Shown here: positions 8,398 through 16,464 of the stretch, in pieces
Layout: the number at the start of each line of letters is the position of its first letter
How positions within the stretch are numbered: position 1 is the stretch's first letter
DNA from: Paraburkholderia eburnea
Lineage (GTDB): Bacteria > Pseudomonadota > Gammaproteobacteria > Burkholderiales > Burkholderiaceae
Assembly: GCF_002917095.1 (NCBI RefSeq)
Contig: NZ_PQGA01000015.1
Span: 1-64,000, forward strand
Length of the DNA: 64,000 nt
Direction: 5' to 3'
Notes under the pieces: generated by a model
What the model was told of the DNA's origin: nothing
The model's input: the letters and a program-made list of their open reading frames with translations, nothing else
Database searches by the model: none
Program-made: the position numbers and the translations under genes

Positions 8398-8934
8398 TCA
8401 GTGATCGTGCGGATGACGATGGATCGGATCGACCCAGTAGACCGTCTCGGGCGCTTCGACGGCGTCGATGTTCAGGTTCACGACGACGGCCTCGTTGTCG
8501 CTGCGCACCAGCACGCATTCGAGCGGATCGTCGGTGCTGGCGTTGATTTCCTGGTGCGGCACATAGGGCGGCACGAAGATGAAATCGCCCGGCCCGGCTT
8601 CGGCGGTGAATTCCAGATGCTCGCCCCAGCGCATGCGCGCGTGGCCGCGCACGACGTAGATCACGCTTTCCAGCGCGCCGTGGTGATGCGCACCCGTCTT
8701 CGCGTTGGGGTGGATCGTCACGGTGCCGGCCCAGATCTTCTGCGCGCCCACGCGCGCCGCGTTGATGGCGGCGGCGCGGTTCATGCCGGGCGTCTGCGCG
8801 GTGTTGCTGTCGAGCTGGTCGCCGCGAATCACCTTCACACCGTTCTCGCGCCAGTCGATGGGCGCGCCATCGTGAGGATGTTCGTGCGCATGTTCGTGCT
8901 CATGCTCGTGCTCAGGGTCGTGATCGTGACTCAT
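8398..8934 (-). CDS. Cupin-domain protein with His-rich ends
   Basis: This 178-residue protein begins with a run of His-Asp and His-Glu pairs (HDHDPEHEHEHEHAHEHPHD) and ends in HRHPHDH. In between is a cupin barrel: motif 1 around GAHHHGALESVIYVVRG with metal-ligand His and Glu, and motif 2 around PGDFIFVPPYVPHQEI. AAGGAG lies seven bases before the ATG. It is the first gene of the unit with the NiCoT permease. The His-rich tails suggest metal binding or storage; an enzymatic role for the cupin core is not excluded. No signal peptide is visible, so it should be cytoplasmic. Confidence 0.85.
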   Translation of the reverse strand: MSHDHDPEHEHEHEHAHEHPHDGAPIDWRENGVKVIRGDQLDSNTAQTPGMNRAAAINAARVGAQKIWAGTVTIHPNAKTGAHHHGALESVIYVVRGHARMRWGEHLEFTAEAGPGDFIFVPPYVPHQEINASTDDPLECVLVRSDNEAVVVNLNIDAVEAPETVYWVDPIHRHPHDH

Positions 8935-8971
8935 CGTCTGTCTCCTTGTTGCGTCGGCTGCGCGCCGCGCG

Positions 8972-9002
8972 CAATGTCATCGGCGCATTGTGGCATGGTC
9001 AA
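8972..9002 (-). promoter_or_regulatory. Candidate promoter and operator of the cupin-NiCoT unit
   Basis: On the minus strand there is a -35 TTGACC (8997-9002), a 17-base spacer and a weak -10 TGACAT (8974-8979). A CAATG-N9-CATTG inverted repeat (8972-8976 and 8986-8990) overlaps the spacer and -10, where a repressor such as a metal sensor could sit. Neither NikR nor other sites were matched to a consensus. Confidence 0.35.
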
Positions 9003-9020
9003 AATTGCGGCGCGCGCATG

Positions 9021-9051
9021 TGAAAAAGCCCGTCCAGGAAGGGACGGGCTT
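9021..9051 (-). terminator. Intrinsic terminator after the EF-G gene
   Basis: Arms AAGCCCGTCC and GGACGGGCTT form a ten-pair stem with a six-base loop, followed on the minus strand by a T-run. It lies 55 bases after the EF-G stop and separates it from the cupin unit. Confidence 0.85.
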
Positions 9052-9105
9052 GCGTGTGCGCAGCAACGTCTGCGGTGCCTGCGCGGTGCCTGCTCGTTGC
9101 CTGTA

Positions 9106-11214
9106 TTACGTCTTCTTCGCGTTGATGACCGCTTCGGCGACGTTCTGCGGCGTCTCCGCGTAGTGCTTGAACTCCATCGTGTAAGTGGCGCGCCCTTGCG
9201 TGAGCGAGCGCAGCGACGTCGAATAGCCGAACATTTCGGACAGCGGCACTTCAGCGCGCACGATCTTGCCGCCGCCGCCCGCGATGTCCTCCATGCCCTG
9301 CACGATGCCGCGACGGCTCGACAGATCGCCCATCACGTTGCCCATGAAGTCTTCGGGCGTTTCCACTTCCACCGCCATCATCGGTTCAAGCAGGATCGGC
9401 TTCGCCTTGCGCATCGCTTCCTTGAAGGCCATCGATCCGGCCATGCGGAAGGCGTTTTCGTTCGAGTCGACGTCGTGGTACGAGCCGAAGGTGAGCGTGA
9501 CCTTCGTATCGACCACCGGATAGCCCGCGAGCACACCGGCCTTCAGCGTCTCCTGGATACCCTTGTCCACGGCCGGGATGAATTCGCGCGGAATCACGCC
9601 GCCCTTGATGGCGTCGACGAACTCGTAGCCCTTGCCCGGCGTCTGCGGTTCGAGCGTGATGACCGCGTGGCCGTACTGGCCGCGCCCGCCCGACTGCTTG
9701 ACGAACTTGCCTTCGACATCCTCGACCTTGTTCTTCACGGTCTCGCGATACGCGACCTGCGGCTTGCCGACCGTCGCCTCCACGCCGAACTCGCGCTTCA
9801 TTCGATCGACGAGAATTTCCAGGTGCAGCTCGCCCATGCCCGAGATGATGGTCTGGCCGGATTCCTCGTCGGTCTGCACGCGGAACGACGGGTCTTCCTG
9901 CGCGAGACGGTTGAGCGCGATGCCCATCTTTTCCTGGTCGGCCTTGGTCTTCGGCTCCACGGCCTGCGAGATCACGGGCTCGGGGAAGATCATCTTTTCG
10001 AGGATGATCGGGTGCGCGGGGTCGCATAGCGTGTCGCCGGTCGTGGCTTCCTTCAGGCCCACGGCGGCGGCGATGTCGCCCGCGCGCACTTCCTTGATTT
10101 CCTTGCGCTCGTTCGCGTGCATCTGCAGGATGCGGCCGAGGCGCTCCTTCTTGTCCTTGATCGCGTTGAGCACCGTATTGCCCGACTCCACCACGCCCGA
10201 ATAGACGCGGAAGAAGATCAACTGGCCGACGAACGGATCGGTCATGATCTTGAAGGCGAGCGCGGAGAACGGCTCCTCGTCGTTCGGATGGCGCTCGATT
10301 TCCTTGTCGTGCAGATCGTGGCCGAGAATCGCGGGCACATCGACGGGCGAGGGCAGATAGTCGATCACGGCGTCGAGCATCGCCTGCACGCCCTTGTTCT
10401 TGAACGCGCTGCCGCACAGCATCGGCACGATTTCATTGGCGATCGTGCGCTTGCGCAGCGCGCCCTTGATCTCGTCCTCGGTCAGGCTCTCGTGATCTTC
10501 GAGGTATTTTTCGAGCAGCGTCTCGTCGGCTTCGGCGGCCGCCTCGACCATCTTCTCGCGCCATTCCTTCGCCGTTTCCAGCAGGTTCGCGGGAATCTCT
10601 GCGTACTCGAACTTCACGCCCTGGCTTTCGTCGTCCCACACGATCGCCTTCATCTTCACGAGATCGACCACGCCCTGGAAGTGATCTTCCGCGCCCACGG
10701 GAATCTGGATCGGCACCGCCACGCCCTTCAGGCGCTCGCCGATCTGCCGCTGCACGCGAAAGAAGTCCGCGCCGACGCGATCCATCTTGTTGACGAAGGC
10801 GATGCGCGGCACCTTGTACTTGTTCGCCTGGCGCCACACGGTTTCCGACTGCGGCTGCACGCCGCCGACCGAGTCGTACACCATGCACGCGCCGTCGAGC
10901 ACGCGCATGGAGCGCTCGACCTCGATCGTGAAGTCCACGTGCCCCGGCGTGTCGATGATGTTGATGCGGTGCTCGGGGTAATTGCCGGCCATACCCTTCC
11001 AGAAGGCGGTCGTCGCGGCCGAGGTGATCGTGATGCCGCGTTCCTGTTCCTGTTCCATCCAGTCCATGGTCGCCGCGCCGTCATGAACCTCGCCGAGCTT
11101 GTGATTCACACCGGTGTAAAAAAGGATGCGTTCGGTCGTCGTGGTTTTGCCGGCATCGATGTGAGCGCTGATGCCGATGTTCCGGTAGCGCTCGATGGGA
11201 GTCTTGCGAGGCAC
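9106..11214 (-). CDS. fusA: Translation elongation factor G
   Basis: This 702-residue GTPase moves tRNA and mRNA through the ribosome after peptide bond formation and helps ribosome recycling. The G1 loop AHIDAGKTTTTER is near residue 17, the switch region RGITITSAATT follows, then DTPGHVDF (G3) and NKMDRVGAD (G4). Domains II-V are intact, including the domain IV loop with GGRGQYGH. The length is normal. The start is GTG 11214, with AAGGAG upstream. It stands alone rather than in a str operon with rpsL/rpsG/tuf; Burkholderia genomes commonly carry two EF-G genes, so this may be the second copy (inference). Confidence 0.95.
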   Translation of the reverse strand: MPRKTPIERYRNIGISAHIDAGKTTTTERILFYTGVNHKLGEVHDGAATMDWMEQEQERGITITSAATTAFWKGMAGNYPEHRINIIDTPGHVDFTIEVERSMRVLDGACMVYDSVGGVQPQSETVWRQANKYKVPRIAFVNKMDRVGADFFRVQRQIGERLKGVAVPIQIPVGAEDHFQGVVDLVKMKAIVWDDESQGVKFEYAEIPANLLETAKEWREKMVEAAAEADETLLEKYLEDHESLTEDEIKGALRKRTIANEIVPMLCGSAFKNKGVQAMLDAVIDYLPSPVDVPAILGHDLHDKEIERHPNDEEPFSALAFKIMTDPFVGQLIFFRVYSGVVESGNTVLNAIKDKKERLGRILQMHANERKEIKEVRAGDIAAAVGLKEATTGDTLCDPAHPIILEKMIFPEPVISQAVEPKTKADQEKMGIALNRLAQEDPSFRVQTDEESGQTIISGMGELHLEILVDRMKREFGVEATVGKPQVAYRETVKNKVEDVEGKFVKQSGGRGQYGHAVITLEPQTPGKGYEFVDAIKGGVIPREFIPAVDKGIQETLKAGVLAGYPVVDTKVTLTFGSYHDVDSNENAFRMAGSMAFKEAMRKAKPILLEPMMAVEVETPEDFMGNVMGDLSSRRGIVQGMEDIAGGGGKIVRAEVPLSEMFGYSTSLRSLTQGRATYTMEFKHYAETPQNVAEAVINAKKT

Positions 11215-11425
11215 GGTGATCTCCTTGGAATGGACGCGCCATGGAAAGTGCCGGACAGCGCGCGGCGCGGCCTGCGCGTGATCCGGCGGTCCGCGTGGCG
11301 GCTGGTCCGGATGGCTCCGGGCCAGCGTGGTCCGCGCGGCGGACTACTAGGATAGCGCTTGCGCGAGGCTTTTGCAGAAACAGCGCCGGAGCGGGGCGCG
11401 AGCCCGACAGCGGCCGTGACCGGAC

Positions 11426-11462
11426 GTAAAAAAACCGGCGCCGCCTGAAGCGGGGCCGGTTT
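11426..11462 (-). terminator. Intrinsic terminator after the DUF192 gene
   Basis: Arms AAACCGGC (11432-11439) and GCCGGTTT (11455-11462) are followed on the minus strand by seven T. It lies about 50 bases after the DUF192 stop and before the EF-G promoter region. Confidence 0.8.
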
Positions 11463-11510
11463 GGGGAGCGAGGCCTGGAGGCGCGTTCGCGCCGGCGCCT
11501 GACGCAACGC

Positions 11511-12020
11511 TTATTGCATCGGCGGCAGACCGTCGATCTTCATGCCGGGCTTGATGCCCTTCGACGTGAAGAAACCCTTGCTCATTTCCAGCGCGTAGAC
11601 GCCGTTGTTGCGCGGGCAGTGATTGTTGGTCGTTTCGGCATCCATCTCGTCGATGTCGGTGATCGTGCCGTCGGCGCGCATGAAGGCGATCGACAGCGGG
11701 ATCAGCGTGTTCTTCATCCAGAAGCAGTGCACGGCGTTTTCGCCGAACACGAACAGCATGCCCTCGTTGGGCGCGAGCTGCGTGCGATACATGAGGCCTT
11801 GCTCGCGGTCCGCATCATTGGCGGCGACGGCGGCGTCGATCACGAACATGCCTGCCGTGAGCTTCAAACGCGGGAAATCGCCGGGCTGCTTTGCGCCTGG
11901 CGGCATCTGCTGGGCGTGTGCCGGCGAGCTGATGAGAGCCGACGTCAACGTGAAAGCCGACACGGTGGCAAACGCTGCGAGCGCGCAACGCGCGATCAAC
12001 GGGCGCAGGGAAAATCGCAC
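11511..12020 (-). CDS. Exported DUF192-family protein
   Basis: This protein of 169 residues has a signal peptide (basic start, hydrophobic core AALAAFATVSAFTL-like, cleavage near SSPAHAQ), so it should be periplasmic. The DUF192 core is clear: an N-terminal NDADREQGLMYRTQL segment, then GMLFVFGENAVHCFWMKNTLIPLSIAFM and a C-terminal VYALEMSKGFFTSKGIKPG. The GTG at 12020 is chosen over the ATG 33 bases upstream because AAGGAG stands at ideal distance before it and the signal peptide then has a normal length. The family's molecular role is not established. Confidence 0.85.
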   Translation of the reverse strand: MRFSLRPLIARCALAAFATVSAFTLTSALISSPAHAQQMPPGAKQPGDFPRLKLTAGMFVIDAAVAANDADREQGLMYRTQLAPNEGMLFVFGENAVHCFWMKNTLIPLSIAFMRADGTITDIDEMDAETTNNHCPRNNGVYALEMSKGFFTSKGIKPGMKIDGLPPMQ

Positions 12021-12149
12021 GAGTAGCTCCTTGCTAGAGATTAGTCCGCGCATGTTACGCGACCAGGTCGGCGCGGGTCAAAACTTGCAGCGCGATAACA
12101 CGGGATCGCAGCGAAATCACGCGATGACACCGCAAAAAAACGATGCTGC

Positions 12150-12188
12150 AAAAACAAAAGGCAGAGCGCCTTGCGACACTCTGCCTTT
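12150..12188 (-). terminator. Intrinsic terminator after the 66-residue protein gene
   Basis: Arms AAAGGCAGAG (12157-12166) and CTCTGCCTTT (12179-12188) form a ten-pair stem; the minus strand continues with TTTTGTTTTTG. It lies 57 bases after the stop of the small gene. Confidence 0.85.
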
Positions 12189-12244
12189 CAAACGAAGCGA
12201 AGATCGGCGCGGTGCGCCATTCTCCGAGACGTCTTACAACAAGC

Positions 12245-12445
12245 TTACTCCGAGGCTGCCGAAGCTGCTTCAGCCTTAGCTGCTGCCTTCTTGTGCGACT
12301 TCTTGTGCGACTTCTTGTGCGAAGCCTTGTGTGCCGACGAAGCAGCAGCTGCCGGAGCAGCCGAAGCAGCTTCCGGAGCCGAAGCTTGTGCGAATGCAGC
12401 CGATGCGAAGAGGCCAGCGACCAGAGCAGCGATCAGTTTGTTCAT
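12245..12445 (-). CDS. Small exported Ala/Lys/His-rich protein
   Basis: This 66-residue protein has a clean signal peptide (MNKLIAALVAGLFASAAFAQ). The mature part is alternating Ala/Ser with a central HKKSHKKSHKK repeat, encoded by three perfect 12-bp copies, and an Ala/Glu tail. A GAGGA element precedes the ATG and a strong terminator follows, which supports a real, separately transcribed gene. The positive repeat may bind anionic surfaces, nucleic acid or metal; this is speculation. No enzyme domain is present. Confidence 0.75.
   Translation of the reverse strand: MNKLIAALVAGLFASAAFAQASAPEAASAAPAAAASSAHKASHKKSHKKSHKKAAAKAEAASAASE
12287..12322. repeat. Tandem 12-bp repeat, three perfect copies
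   Basis: CTTCTTGTGCGA is repeated three times in register and encodes the Ser-His-Lys-Lys repeat of the small exported protein. A fourth degenerate copy follows. Copy number could vary between strains. Confidence 0.85.
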
Positions 12446-12821
12446 TTTGTGAATCCTCAGCTTGAGTTAATTAACCAAGTGACCCGGTTATTGGATCAGG
12501 TCGGTAAACGTGCCATCCACCTTTCGGTTGACAGTCGGATCGACAAATTCTCGTGAACTTGCAATTCGTGTCTGCCAGCGGTCGGGACCGTGCATTGCTG
12601 CCTGGACCCTGAAGGCTGAATGCCGGATAGCTTCGGGCGGCATCTGCGTGGTTTAACGCATGGTCTCGCCAGACGGTTGACGCGAAATTTTCCGAAGTTT
12701 TTCGATGTTTTCGGATGTTTTCATTAGCTTCGTGCTTTTTCGACTATGCGCGGCAACTCAAAAGCAGCGCTTTTTTCAGGCCCGAATCGGCTTCAATGCC
12801 GAAAAAGTGCTTGCGCAACAG
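12446..12821. other. Intergenic region upstream of the 66-residue protein gene
   Basis: This stretch of 376 bases is lower in GC than its surroundings (AT-rich patches near 12460-12500 and 12690-12740). It must hold the promoter of the small exported gene, but no unambiguous -35/-10 pair was found. No gene or strong hairpin was recognised. Confidence 0.4.
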
Positions 12822-13418
12822 TCACTTGTGCGTGCGCCGCGCGTGCGATGCAGGCTTCCACGGAGCCTCCGTGGGGACGTCGACGCTGTCGCCAGGCGCA
12901 AGACCCAGCGAAAAAATATCGAGAGAACCGATCGCGACACGCACGAGACGCAGCGTAGGAAATCCCACGGCGGCCGTCATGCGCCGCACCTGACGGTTTT
13001 TTCCTTCGCTGATGGCGAGTTCGATCCAGGTCGTGGGAATCGCCGCGCGAAAACGGATAGGCGGATTGCGCGGCCAGAGAATTTGCGCATCGGCATCGGC
13101 AATTTTCCTTGCTCGACATGGCTGTGTCACAAAGTCCCCGAGATCGACACCGCGTTCGAGCGCTGCCAGCGCATCGTCGCCGGGCGCGCCTTCCACTTGC
13201 GCCCAATAGCGCTTTACGAGCTTGCGTTTCGGTTCGGCGATGCGCGATTGCAAGGCACCATCGTCGGTGAGCAGAAGCAGTCCTTCGCTGTCGGCATCGA
13301 GACGGCCCGCCGGATAGACGTTCGGCGTCTTGACCCAGTCCCCGAGCGACTGGCGCGTCTCGTGCGGCGAAAATTGACAGATCGTGCCGAAGGGTTTGTT
13401 GAGGGCGATCAAGCGCAT
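12822..13418 (-). CDS. rluE: 23S rRNA pseudouridine synthase, RluE type
   Basis: This protein of about 198 residues converts a specific uridine of large-subunit rRNA to pseudouridine (U2457 in E. coli). It lacks an N-terminal S4 domain and starts directly with LIALNKPFGTICQFS. The catalytic motif is GRLDADSEGLLLLTDDG with the active-site Asp, then KRYWAQVEG and the conserved ISEGKNRQVRRMTAAVGFPTLRLVR. ATG 13418 is preferred because the protein then begins with the usual family start; an upstream ATG at 13439 is in frame, and neither has a strong ribosome-binding site. Assignment to RluE rather than RluB/F rests on the short length and missing S4 domain. Confidence 0.85.
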   Translation of the reverse strand: MRLIALNKPFGTICQFSPHETRQSLGDWVKTPNVYPAGRLDADSEGLLLLTDDGALQSRIAEPKRKLVKRYWAQVEGAPGDDALAALERGVDLGDFVTQPCRARKIADADAQILWPRNPPIRFRAAIPTTWIELAISEGKNRQVRRMTAAVGFPTLRLVRVAIGSLDIFSLGLAPGDSVDVPTEAPWKPASHARRTHK

Positions 13419-13512
13419 GGCGAAAGAAGCAAAATGCAAAACGGTGAAAGGGCAGGCGCCGCGATCTTAATGCATATCGCGCCGCAGACCGCGCAACGTA
13501 TTAGCTGCTGCA

Positions 13513-13540
13513 TCTCATGGGTCTTATATAAGACATGAGA
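13513..13540. promoter_or_regulatory. Large palindrome, candidate operator between rluE and icd
   Basis: The core GTCTTATATAAGAC (13521-13534) is a perfect 14-bp palindrome. It is flanked by TCTCAT on the left (after a two-base GG) and ATGAGA on the right, extending the symmetry to 28 bases. It lies about 215 bases before the icd start and 95 bases before the rluE start. The AT-rich core within GC-rich DNA looks like a transcription-factor site. I cannot name the regulator. Confidence 0.6.
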
Positions 13541-13754
13541 TATCAGCTAGCTGAACTCCGGCGCTGCCAGCAGCATGAAGGCGCTGCGCGGCCCTTGCGA
13601 GGGCGCGGGCACGAGCGTTCGGGGCGTGGGCTAGAATAACGGCCAGAACCCGGCGTCGCCCAGGCTGCAGCAGGCTTCACCCCGGCGCCACCCAGAATAA
13701 TTGCATTGCGAACTGTTCGCGCTCCGCAGACCGATCCCCCTACTGGAGTTGATC

Positions 13755-15011
13755 ATGCCGTATCAGCACATCAAGGTCCCGGCGGGCGGTGAGAAGATCA
13801 CCGTCAATCCGGATTTCTCGCTCAATGTCTCCGACCAGCCGATCATTCCGTATATCGAGGGCGACGGCACGGGCGTCGATATCACGCCGGTCATGCTCAA
13901 GGTGGTCAATGCAGCCGTGGAAAAAGCCTACGGCGGCAAGCGCAAGATTCACTGGATGGAGATCTACGCGGGCGAGAAGGCCACGCGTGTGTACGGCCCC
14001 GATGTCTGGCTGCCCGACGAAACGCTGGACGTCGTGAAGGATTACGTCGTGTCGATCAAGGGACCGCTGACGACGCCGGTGGGCGGCGGCATCCGCTCGC
14101 TGAACGTGACGCTGCGCCAGCAGCTCGACCTCTATGTGTGCCTGCGGCCGGTGCAGTACTTCAAGGGCGTGCCCTCGCCGGTGCGCGCGCCGGAGAAGGT
14201 CAACATGGTGATTTTCCGCGAGAACTCGGAAGACATCTATGCAGGCATCGAGTGGCCCGCGGATTCGGAGGGCGCGAAGAAGCTCATCGCTTTCCTGCGC
14301 GACGAAATGGGCATCTCGAAGATCCGCTTCCCCGACAGCTCGGGTATCGGCGTGAAGCCGGTATCGCGCGAAGGCACGGAGCGTCTCGTGCGCAAGGCGA
14401 TCCAGTACGCGATCGACAACGAGCGCCGCTCGGTGACGCTCGTGCACAAGGGCAACATCATGAAGTTCACCGAAGGCGCGTTCCGCGACTACGGCTACGC
14501 GCTCGCGCAGAAGGAATTCGCGGCGGAACTGATCGACGACGGCCCGTGGTTGAAGATCAAGAATCCGAAGACGGGCGCCGACATCGTCATCAAGGACGTG
14601 ATCGCCGACGCCTTCCTCCAGCAGATCCTGCTGCGCCCGGCTGAATACGACGTGATCGCCACGCTGAACCTGAACGGCGATTACATCTCGGACGCACTGG
14701 CGGCGCAGGTGGGCGGCATCGGCATCGCGCCGGGCGCGAATCTGTCGGATTCGGTGGCGATGTTCGAAGCGACGCACGGCACGGCGCCGAAGTACGCGGG
14801 CAAGGACTACGTGAATCCGGGCTCGGAAATTCTGTCGGCGGAAATGATGTTGCGCCACCTTGGCTGGACCGAGGCCGCGGATCTGATCATCGCGTCGATG
14901 GAAAAGTCGATCCAGCAAAAGCGCGTGACGTATGACTTCGCGCGGCTGATGGAAGGCGCGACACAGGTGTCGTGTTCGGCCTTTGGGCAGGTGCTGATCG
15001 ACAACCTGTAA
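13755..15011 (+). CDS. icd: Isocitrate dehydrogenase (NADP+)
   Basis: This 418-residue TCA-cycle enzyme oxidises isocitrate to 2-oxoglutarate with NADP+. Landmarks include IPYIEGDGTGVDI near the N terminus, the substrate loop around LNVTLRQQLDLYVCLRPV, FRENSEDIYAGIEW, the KGNIMKFTEGAFRDYGY segment, and FEATHGTAPKYAGKDYVNPGS before the C terminus. The length equals that of the E. coli-type enzyme within a few residues. ATG 13755 is chosen with TGGAG eight bases upstream. A terminator follows at 15042. A 28-bp palindrome upstream may regulate it. Confidence 0.96.
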   Translation: MPYQHIKVPAGGEKITVNPDFSLNVSDQPIIPYIEGDGTGVDITPVMLKVVNAAVEKAYGGKRKIHWMEIYAGEKATRVYGPDVWLPDETLDVVKDYVVSIKGPLTTPVGGGIRSLNVTLRQQLDLYVCLRPVQYFKGVPSPVRAPEKVNMVIFRENSEDIYAGIEWPADSEGAKKLIAFLRDEMGISKIRFPDSSGIGVKPVSREGTERLVRKAIQYAIDNERRSVTLVHKGNIMKFTEGAFRDYGYALAQKEFAAELIDDGPWLKIKNPKTGADIVIKDVIADAFLQQILLRPAEYDVIATLNLNGDYISDALAAQVGGIGIAPGANLSDSVAMFEATHGTAPKYAGKDYVNPGSEILSAEMMLRHLGWTEAADLIIASMEKSIQQKRVTYDFARLMEGATQVSCSAFGQVLIDNL

Positions 15012-15041
15012 GCGCTTGTAGGCGCTGTCAGTGCGCGACAC

Positions 15042-15084
15042 AAAAACCCCGGTGGACCATCGCGTCCGCCGGGGTTTTTGTTTT
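15042..15084 (+). terminator. Intrinsic terminator after icd
   Basis: Arms AAAAACCCCGG and CCGGGGTTTTT (11 pairs) are followed by TTTTTGTTTT. It is strong, and its A-rich left side may make it work in both directions; the convergent SYLF gene ends about 80 bases further on. Confidence 0.9.
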
Positions 15085-15164
15085 GGATCATCGAATAACC
15101 TGATGAGTTATATTAGTTATCCAAATTGATTTGTCGGGCGCTATCCGTCGGCAAACGGTGGGGC

Positions 15165-15743
15165 TTAGTTGCTGAGCCGGGTAATTTTCTGGCCTTGCAC
15201 GCCGAGCCCCGCCATCAGGCCCGACTGCCCGTAGATGAACGCGTAGACGTCCGAGCGCGCGGTCGTGGTCGTGACGTCCCTGGCGATGCCCTCGTCGGCG
15301 ACCACGACGCTCGGACCCACGCCGACCGACCAGCCGTCAGCGGTATCCAGGTTCTGCACCGCATCCGGCGTCATCAACACCATGGCTTCCGAGAAACTCT
15401 GCGCGCCGGCTTGCAGGCCCCACGAGACAGCGCCCGCGCTGTAGTAGCCCTTCACGCTGCCGTCCGGTCCGAACAGGACGCCGCGTCCACCCGACCCGCC
15501 AAGCAGGAAGCCGGCTTTCACGATGCTGGGGAAGATCAGCACGCCGGCGGCGTTGGCGCTCAGGTTCCTGGCGCTCGGGGTCGTGGCATAGAGGTTGTTC
15601 AGGGCGACTCGCGCTTCGCGTACGAGTTGCGCGTGCGAGGCGGCTTCGCTGCTTGCCGATGAGGTGGTGAAGCCCGTGGTCGAACAGGCGGCGACGAGCA
15701 TGGCGGACATCAGCGCAGCGATGCGCAGGGGTTTGAGTGACAT
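15165..15743 (-). CDS. SYLF (YSC84-related) domain lipoprotein
   Basis: This 192-residue protein has a lipoprotein signal: hydrophobic IAALMSAMLVAAC with the lipobox LVAA-Cys near residue 20. It should be anchored in the outer or inner membrane. The SYLF/YSC84 core begins with NLYATTPSARNLSANAAGVLIFPSIVKAGFLLGGSGGRGVLF and ends with YAFIYGQSGLMAGLGVQGQKITRL. SYLF domains of eukaryotic relatives bind phospholipid; the bacterial role is not established. It is divergent from the copper-associated genes that follow. Confidence 0.85.
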   Translation of the reverse strand: MSLKPLRIAALMSAMLVAACSTTGFTTSSASSEAASHAQLVREARVALNNLYATTPSARNLSANAAGVLIFPSIVKAGFLLGGSGGRGVLFGPDGSVKGYYSAGAVSWGLQAGAQSFSEAMVLMTPDAVQNLDTADGWSVGVGPSVVVADEGIARDVTTTTARSDVYAFIYGQSGLMAGLGVQGQKITRLSN

Positions 15744-15946
15744 GGTGTAGGGCGCTCCTGGTTCGTATTGGATGAACGCTCGCCAGCGAACAGGGAGGTA
15801 TCAATACGCCAGCGAGGACGTCAGATCTTATCGAGCAGTCCTGTGGGAGTCCTTGTCCTGGTCACGCCTTATCGTGCGTTAGCGTGCGCGTTATCCGACC
15901 TTGTGTGCGCTATCATGACGAGCATCAATCGCGCGTCGTCTTTCTC

Positions 15947-16303
15947 ATGGCCGTTCTGTGTCGCTTCCTTCTCGTTTGCGTGTTGGCGCTGTCAGGCATG
16001 TGCGGCGCGAGCGCGTGCGAGCGCATGCTGCACGACGCGCAACCGCCTTCAGTCAGCCATGTCGTGCTCGCGCAGATGACCGGGCGTGCCCATTGCAGCG
16101 GCGTTGGTCACACCGGATGTGACGACTGCGGCCGCTGCCACGCGGGTTGTTGCAGCGTGGGCTGCGGCGTGCATTGCGGGTTGCCCGCGCTCGAATCTCA
16201 AATCGATACCCACGCGCCGGCGCACGACGCGCCTTCAGTGCACGTAGCCGCCTTGCGCTCGGGCATCATCCACGCGCCTCCTCTGCCTCCTCCGATCGCC
16301 TGA
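15947..16303 (+). CDS. Small exported Cys/His-rich protein, probably copper-related
   Basis: This protein of 118 residues has a signal peptide (MAVLCRFLLVCVLALSGMCGASA). Residues 50-77 hold eight Cys together with several His in a pattern of CxxC and CC pairs (CDDCGRCHAGCCSVGC). The C terminus is a Pro-rich HAPPLPPPIA. It lies 161 bases upstream of a multicopper oxidase on the same strand. Small Cys/His-rich proteins at the head of copper-resistance clusters, such as Xanthomonas CopL, share this arrangement; relationship to CopL is inferred from position and composition only. An earlier in-frame start at 15884 exists but would bury the signal peptide. Confidence 0.7.
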   Translation: MAVLCRFLLVCVLALSGMCGASACERMLHDAQPPSVSHVVLAQMTGRAHCSGVGHTGCDDCGRCHAGCCSVGCGVHCGLPALESQIDTHAPAHDAPSVHVAALRSGIIHAPPLPPPIA

Positions 16304-16464
16304 ACGCAGGCCCGTGCACGCATACGTGAACTGGGCCGGGATCAGACGAAATGCTTCGTACGACGTGACGTATGTCATGCACATGACGCGCATGGACGTA
16401 TTGCGTGCGAAGGCGATGCCGGCCTGCGCTGCTGCGCAGGCAGCCGTATTTGAGGAATTCATCG

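Noticed and set aside
8935..9105. Nickel or cobalamin riboswitch before the cupin-NiCoT unit
   Set aside because: No B12-box or NiCo-like stems were seen; the leader is too short between the predicted promoter and the ATG.
12446..12821. Mobile element in the AT-richer gap
   Set aside because: No terminal inverted repeats, transposase fragment or target duplication could be seen.
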